Of a stretch of DNA of 20,280 bases, positions 16,545 through 20,280 are shown piece after piece. Numbering within the stretch: position 1 is the stretch's first letter; the number at the start of each line of letters is the position of its first letter. Source of the stretch: JAQUOA01 sp037443785 (GTDB lineage: Bacteria; Bacteroidota; Ignavibacteria; UBA10030; UBA8401); the NCBI GenBank assembly GCA_037443785.1, contig JBBINR010000049.1:1-20280 (forward strand). The letters run 5' to 3'. A program made the translations under genes and the position numbers. The notes below the pieces were generated by a model, which was not told the origin of the DNA, searched no databases, and worked only from the letters and a program-made list of their open reading frames with translations.

Positions 16545-17316
16545 TCGTACCATCGAATTTTTAAAAGCCATCGGAAGAGGATTCCGATGGCTTTTCTTTT
16601 TACAAGTTCTATTCTTCATTTTTGCGCTTCCTCTTTTCTCGCAGCAATATCCTCGATGGTTTCTTTTCCAAAACGAAGTGAAGTGTTCGCCGCATGCGGT
16701 AGCGATTGTCACATCGTCTTCTTTTTACCGCGATTCTGCGATCGCAAATGGATTTACTGCTGGTTGTGATCTTCTTGCCCGGTATTCATTTCTCAAAATA
16801 TCCGGCGGTCAGGCATTCTGGGCTACGGAAGCCGGTACGTTTGCGATTGGATCAAATTATAAAGAAGAATACGACCAGGCCCTCGCAGGCGTTTTTCATT
16901 CACGATTGAGAGTATTGGATTCGTACAGCGATAAACAAAAAACAATCGTTTTGATTGGAGATTCATCGTGTACGATCAGTGATTCGACTCATTCAATGGT
17001 TCGCGTTGAATATATCGTACAGCCTTCATGGGTAGAACGGTTGCCGTCAGAAAAAGATTTTGCTTACGGAGTAGGGCTATCGCAGGAATATTTTTACGAG
17101 CAGAGTTCATGGCAGACCGCGGAAAAAAATTCATATATGTCTCTTGCACGAACGATGGGGATTTCGCTCCAAGCACTTCAAAAGCAGGATGCAATCGAAC
17201 ATCAGGACGTCCGGAATGAAGATATGAACGTTGTTTTGCAGGGAGTAGAAATTGTCGCTCGATGGAAAGATACGAAGAGGAAAATTTTTTACGTTCTTTC
17301 ACGAGTAAAAAAATAA
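16534..17316 (+). CDS. Exported protein with LPP20-like C-terminal domain
   Basis: The protein has 260 residues from ATG 16534, the only in-frame start that leaves the signal segment intact; it overlaps the preceding gene by 11 bases. A charged N terminus is followed by a hydrophobic signal segment (about residues 19-35, cleavage near FSQ). The C-terminal part carries an LPP20-like motif: PSWVERLPSE (164-173), DFAYGVG (175-181), an Ala-containing helix and MNVVLQGVEIVARW (231-244). This motif closely matches PSWVEKRPN/GYYIGVGV in the protein encoded at 14441-15784. The N-terminal half (YPRWFLFQ, then an Ala/Gly-rich helix) may be a diverged copy of the same domain. The first codons are also a terminator stem (16563-16595), an odd overlap that should reduce expression. 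Confidence 0.7.
   Translation: MVNNRTIEFLKAIGRGFRWLFFLQVLFFIFALPLFSQQYPRWFLFQNEVKCSPHAVAIVTSSSFYRDSAIANGFTAGCDLLARYSFLKISGGQAFWATEAGTFAIGSNYKEEYDQALAGVFHSRLRVLDSYSDKQKTIVLIGDSSCTISDSTHSMVRVEYIVQPSWVERLPSEKDFAYGVGLSQEYFYEQSSWQTAEKNSYMSLARTMGISLQALQKQDAIEHQDVRNEDMNVVLQGVEIVARWKDTKRKIFYVLSRVKK
16563..16600 (+). terminator. Strong Rho-independent terminator inside the next coding region
   Basis: A perfect 14-bp stem, AAAAGCCATCGGAA (16563-16576) with TTCCGATGGCTTTT (16582-16595), around loop GAGGA, followed by CTTTT. It lies 18 bases after the LPP20 lipoprotein stop, so it looks like that gene's terminator. The same bases encode residues about 10-22 of the overlapping downstream protein. Confidence 0.85.
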
Positions 17317-17453
17317 GGAAGATCAGTTCCGCAATTCCGTTTTATTTCTACACCCGCAACTTCAAATAAAATGCCGAAACATAGACTTCCATATGTAGTT
17401 TAATTTCCAGTCTGAATTAAATTGTAAAAAAGTCAAAAAAACTAAAATTCATC

Positions 17454-17485
17454 TTGCGAACTGTAGCCAAAAATGCGTATATTTG
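17454..17485 (+). promoter_or_regulatory. Bacteroidota-type promoter for tRNA-Asp
   Basis: TTG at 17454-17456, a 21-base spacer and TATATTTG at 17478-17485, an exact TAnnTTTG -7 box. Transcription would start a few bases before the tRNA at 17501. Upstream, 17317-17450 holds no gene; an AT-only inverted repeat is at about 17399-17421. Confidence 0.6.
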
Positions 17486-17500
17486 ATTCGTAAAAAATAC

Positions 17501-17575
17501 GGGGTCGTAGCTCAGTTTGGTTAGAGCGCTTGCCTGTCACGCAAGAAGTCGCGAGTTCGAGTCTCGTCGGCCCCG
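17501..17575 (+). tRNA. trnD: tRNA-Asp (anticodon GTC)
   Basis: A full cloverleaf can be drawn. The acceptor stem is GGGGTCG (17501-17507) with CGGCCCC (17568-17574), with one G-T pair. The anticodon stem is CTTGC/GCAAG around loop CTGTCAC with anticodon GTC. The T arm is GCGAG/CTCGT around TTCGAGT. The D arm contains GGTTAGAG. The discriminator base is G and CCA is not encoded. It reads aspartate codons. Confidence 0.97.
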
Positions 17576-17713
17576 CTCAATCCTAGTGCAACGTTTATAA
17601 ATTAATTTACAGCCAACGATTTTATCGATGAAGATTGTGTACTACTCCATCATACGTTTTTCTGTTTACCAACCGTTGCCTCTATCAAATTCCCAAGCCC
17701 GCAGGTGTAGTCG

Positions 17714-18283
17714 ATGAATAAGTCATTTCTTGACTATTTTTTAAAAATTCGCCTTCCCATAATCATTTTTGTCGCACTCAGTTCGCTTGTTCTGACATAC
17801 TATGTCTCACGCGCAGAACGCGACGGCGTCGGATATGGACCGGAACAACCGATTCCATTTTCTCACGCTCTTCATGCCGGCATGATGGGGATCGATTGTC
17901 AATATTGTCATACCGGTGCATCCAAATCACGCCATGCGATGGTTCCGCAAGTGAATACGTGTATGAACTGCCATTCCGTTGCACGAAAATCCAAACCGAA
18001 CATTATCCGCCTTGCACAATATTCCAACGAGAACAAAGCTCTTCCATGGAAACGGATTCATAAAATTCCTGATTACGCATACTTTAATCATAGTGTTCAT
18101 GTGAACAAAGGGATTGAATGCCAGTCGTGCCACGGAAATGTCCAGGAAATGGATGTTGTCCGCCAGGTCAATTCATTCACAATGGCGAACTGCTTGGATT
18201 GCCACCGCAATGCACCGAAAAAGTTAGCGTATCTTCAAAATGTGAAAAAAGGTCCTGAAAATTGTTACACCTGTCATCGATAA
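17714..18283 (+). CDS. actA: Alternative complex III subunit ActA, pentaheme cytochrome c
   Basis: The protein has 189 residues. One N-terminal transmembrane helix (about residues 14-31) anchors it, with the rest in the periplasm. There are five CxxCH heme-binding motifs: 62-66, 83-87, 136-140, 160-164 and 184-188, the last at the very C terminus. The segment PFSHALHAGMMGIDCQYCHT and the five-heme count match ActA of alternative complex III, the quinol oxidase complex that replaces cytochrome bc1 in many Bacteroidota and relatives. An AGGTG Shine-Dalgarno sequence (17703-17707) supports the ATG. It is followed by the Tat-signal protein gene after 15 bases and then actB, as expected for an act operon. 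It lies 138 bases after the tRNA, with no convincing promoter in that gap. Confidence 0.93.
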   Translation: MNKSFLDYFLKIRLPIIIFVALSSLVLTYYVSRAERDGVGYGPEQPIPFSHALHAGMMGIDCQYCHTGASKSRHAMVPQVNTCMNCHSVARKSKPNIIRLAQYSNENKALPWKRIHKIPDYAYFNHSVHVNKGIECQSCHGNVQEMDVVRQVNSFTMANCLDCHRNAPKKLAYLQNVKKGPENCYTCHR

Positions 18284-18298
18284 CATCGTCGATCTCTT

Positions 18299-18547
18299 AT
18301 GAAAACAAAAAAAATAAATAGTGAACGAAGAAAGTTTTTCAGCCGCCTCGGCATTGGTGCGCTTAGCGCGGGTTTGATGTCGTTTCTTCCATCAAAATTA
18401 TTTTCCGCAGTTTCCCGAAATAATGAAACGTCGAAACACTCTGTTTCAATTTCAGTGAATCCGATGGCGGTGAAAAGGACCACGCCAGGCGGGGGATCGC
18501 GTCCAGAAAAATCCTTTGAGTCGGGAAAGGTTGATCGTAATGGATAG
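18299..18547 (+). CDS. Small Tat-signal protein between actA and actB, function unknown
   Basis: The protein has 82 residues. The N terminus carries a twin-arginine motif (SERRKFFSRLG, Arg10-Arg11) and a hydrophobic h-region (about residues 17-30), so it should be exported folded or with a cofactor, or piggy-back with a partner. After the signal there are only about 45 residues, with the motif VSISVNPMAVKRT (49-61) and a Gly-rich tail. No cysteines are present, so it holds no Fe-S cluster. It begins 15 bases after actA and overlaps the actB start by 8 bases, so it is part of the same transcript and translationally coupled to actB. I do not recognise a named family. It could be a small accessory subunit or assembly factor of alternative complex III. 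Confidence 0.7.
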   Translation: MKTKKINSERRKFFSRLGIGALSAGLMSFLPSKLFSAVSRNNETSKHSVSISVNPMAVKRTTPGGGSRPEKSFESGKVDRNG

Positions 18548-20280
18548 TTTGAACAATAAGCATGAATCCAAATATTGGAAAAGTTTGCGGCAGTATCATA
18601 ATGATCCAAAAGTTGAAGAAGAAAAAGCGCGCGAGTTTGCAGAAGGTGTAACTGATACATTTGATGCCGATGCAATGTCTGGAATGTCTCGCAAGCAATT
18701 CTTGGCTCTTGTTACAGCATCCGCAGCATTTGCAGCTGCAGGGTGTTCGAATTATAGAGACAAAGGGGAGATTATCCCCTACACAAAGAAACCCGAAGAA
18801 ATCACTCTTGGCACTGCAAACTATTATGCATCGACATGTACAGGTTGTGAGCACGCATGCGGAATTTTGATCAAGACGCGAGAAGGACGTCCGATTAAAG
18901 TTGAAGGAAATCCTGACCATTCCGTGAACCAGGGAAAGATTTGTGCAAAGGGGCAGGGAAGTGTTCTGAATTTGTATGATCCTGAGCGGTTGAAAGAGCC
19001 GATGATCCTTGAATCCGGAATCATGTCGAAAAGTTCATGGAAAGAAGTTGATACAAAAATTATTGCCGCATTAACTGCTGCTGTCAATCAAGGCAAAGAA
19101 ATTGCGATTATCACTCACACTGTAACATCGCCGTCAGAGAAGAAATTGCTGAATGAATTTTCTGCGAAGTACCCAACTGTAAAAATTTATTCCTACGAAC
19201 TCTTAAACAATTCCAATCGAAAATCTGCCTGGCAGAAATCCACAGGCGGAAATACGTTTCCGTTGATTCAATGGGATAAAGCAAAAATCATTCTCACGTT
19301 GGAATCGGACATTCTTGGGTATGAAGGGAACATGCCTGAACAGACCAGAATGTTTACGTCGAAACGGGATGTGATGAAGGGAAAGAATTTCAATCGTCTG
19401 TACAGCGCTGACGCGACGATGAGTTCAACGGCAATGAATGCCGATTATCGTTTGCGCATTCGTCCGGATCAACAGTTGGAATTTGTATTAAGCCTTATCA
19501 ATGAGTTCAAACCAAGCGGGCAATTTGCAAATTATTCGCTTTCTGCATTTGGTAAAAAGAATGGACTTGATGAAGCGGCGTTAAAACAATTAGTTTCCGA
19601 TCTGAGAGAAAATAAAGGTGAATCAATTATTCACGCCGGTAATGGTTTACCAGAATCTGTTCATATTGCCGTAAACATACTGAACGATCTTCTCGGAAAT
19701 TCTTCGCTCTATAACAAGACGCAATCTCCGGTGGAACATATTGCGCTTGCAAAAGCTGATGAATGGAATACATTAATTGGCTCAATGAATGCAGGAAAAA
19801 TTGGAGTTGTTGTTCACTTTGATTCGAATCCCGTTTATCATCTTTCTCCTGATTTTGGATATCATGAAGCATTAAAGAAAGTTGGAACGGTTGTTACACT
19901 TGCAGAAAATGAAAACGAATCTTCGGCAGTAAGTGGATTTGTTCTGCCTTCTCATCACATGTTTGAATCGTGGGGAGATCACAAAACACGAACCGGACTG
20001 TTGAGCTTGCAGCAACCCGTTATTTCTCCGTTATACAATACGCGACAAAAAGAATCCGTGCTGTTGATGTGGACGATTGGAAATCCAGAAGGCTACAAAG
20101 AAAATATTTATCATGAGTATGTGATGAATCGTTGGGAAAAGGAAGTTTATCCAACGCTAAAATTAAAAGTTGATTTCAAATCATTCTGGTTCTCTGCCCT
20201 TCATGACGGTGTGTTGACATTTGCTGAATCGGCGCAATCAATTGGAACTGTGAAATCGGATGTGTTCATGGCACTGAGTG
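18540..20280 (+). CDS. actB: Alternative complex III subunit ActB (molybdopterin-oxidoreductase-like), N-terminal part
   Basis: The ORF starts at ATG 18540 and is open to the window end (580 codons visible); the rest, including the ferredoxin-like domain, lies outside. The N terminus (KYWKSLRQYHNDP) is the TAT-variant extension typical of ActB. It is followed by a Tat-like signal with Arg-Lys instead of Arg-Arg (SRKQFLALV, about residue 50) ending in AAGC (Cys69), a possible lipobox. The molybdopterin-oxidoreductase-like domain then starts, with C100-x2-C103-x3-C107-x27-C135, the pattern of an N-terminal [4Fe-4S] site in this superfamily. Later segments (GKIGVVVHFDSNPVYHL, VLPSHHMFESWGD) fit ActB. 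In characterised complexes this domain carries no molybdenum cofactor and electrons pass through the C-terminal clusters. The start overlaps the small Tat gene by 8 bases. Confidence 0.92.
   Translation, partial: MDSLNNKHESKYWKSLRQYHNDPKVEEEKAREFAEGVTDTFDADAMSGMSRKQFLALVTASAAFAAAGCSNYRDKGEIIPYTKKPEEITLGTANYYASTCTGCEHACGILIKTREGRPIKVEGNPDHSVNQGKICAKGQGSVLNLYDPERLKEPMILESGIMSKSSWKEVDTKIIAALTAAVNQGKEIAIITHTVTSPSEKKLLNEFSAKYPTVKIYSYELLNNSNRKSAWQKSTGGNTFPLIQWDKAKIILTLESDILGYEGNMPEQTRMFTSKRDVMKGKNFNRLYSADATMSSTAMNADYRLRIRPDQQLEFVLSLINEFKPSGQFANYSLSAFGKKNGLDEAALKQLVSDLRENKGESIIHAGNGLPESVHIAVNILNDLLGNSSLYNKTQSPVEHIALAKADEWNTLIGSMNAGKIGVVVHFDSNPVYHLSPDFGYHEALKKVGTVVTLAENENESSAVSGFVLPSHHMFESWGDHKTRTGLLSLQQPVISPLYNTRQKESVLLMWTIGNPEGYKENIYHEYVMNRWEKEVYPTLKLKVDFKSFWFSALHDGVLTFAESAQSIGTVKSDVFMALS

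Noticed and set aside
16587..16769. A 60-residue ORF in another frame starting at the terminator, with a signal-like N terminus
   Set aside because: It overlaps the 260-residue ORF, ends after 60 codons and its later part has no family features. The hydrophobic start is a by-product of T-rich codons in the terminator tail and signal region.
17317..17340. Terminator for the LPP20 block after 17316
   Set aside because: Only a 4-bp GGAA/TTCC pairing is present and no T-run follows.
17399..17421. AT-only inverted repeat upstream of the tRNA promoter
   Set aside because: Seven A-T pairs around a nine-base centre are weak in an AT-rich gap; no operator function can be claimed.

Overview
The window looks like the chromosome of a bacterium from the Bacteroidota/Ignavibacteriota (FCB) side of the tree. 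Three points suggest this. Three intergenic regions carry the Bacteroidota-type promoter pattern TTG-N20/21-TAnnTTTG (two match the -7 box exactly, one has a single mismatch). The right end holds the start of an alternative complex III operon: pentaheme ActA, then the TAT-variant molybdopterin-oxidoreductase-like ActB. The first gene encodes a beta-propeller-like exported protein of a kind I associate with Ignavibacteria. The taxonomic call is inference. No phage, transposase or CRISPR array was seen.

Layout. (1) 69-3123: an exported repeat protein, then CstA with its own promoter. (2) 3124-8582: an intergenic region with a paired palindromic element, a promoter and a terminator-like hairpin in the leader of carB; carB itself (GTG start, no carA beside it); then a tight set of a hotdog thioesterase, a small envelope protein and an alpha/beta-hydrolase lipoprotein. 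(3) 8643-9566, minus strand: an exported protein with two PDZ domains and no protease domain, convergent with the hydrolase and separated from it by a strong hairpin. (4) 9779-17316: six same-strand envelope genes. They encode a CHASE2 class III adenylate cyclase, an SH3b plus M48 metallopeptidase, an MltC-like lytic transglycosylase and three LPP20-type proteins. The first three overlap at stop/start codons. (5) 17501-17575: tRNA-Asp(GTC) with its own promoter. (6) 17714-20280: actA, a small unrecognised Tat-signal protein, and actB, which runs off the window.

How the genes may work together. Block 4 combines a membrane sensor that would make cAMP, two periplasmic enzymes acting on protein and on peptidoglycan, and three exported LPP20 proteins. 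It reads as an envelope-maintenance cassette, and I do not recognise it as a described system. A perfect 14-bp Rho-independent terminator lies inside the 5' coding region of its last gene, so that gene should be expressed through readthrough. Block 6 is respiratory: alternative complex III oxidises quinol and passes electrons to a periplasmic carrier or oxidase. Blocks 1-2 are central metabolism (pyruvate or peptide uptake, carbamoyl phosphate synthesis) plus small envelope proteins.

No gene-free stretch is longer than about 240 bases. Several signal-peptide proteins have in-frame starts upstream of the likely one; starts were chosen by Shine-Dalgarno sequence and signal-peptide position.
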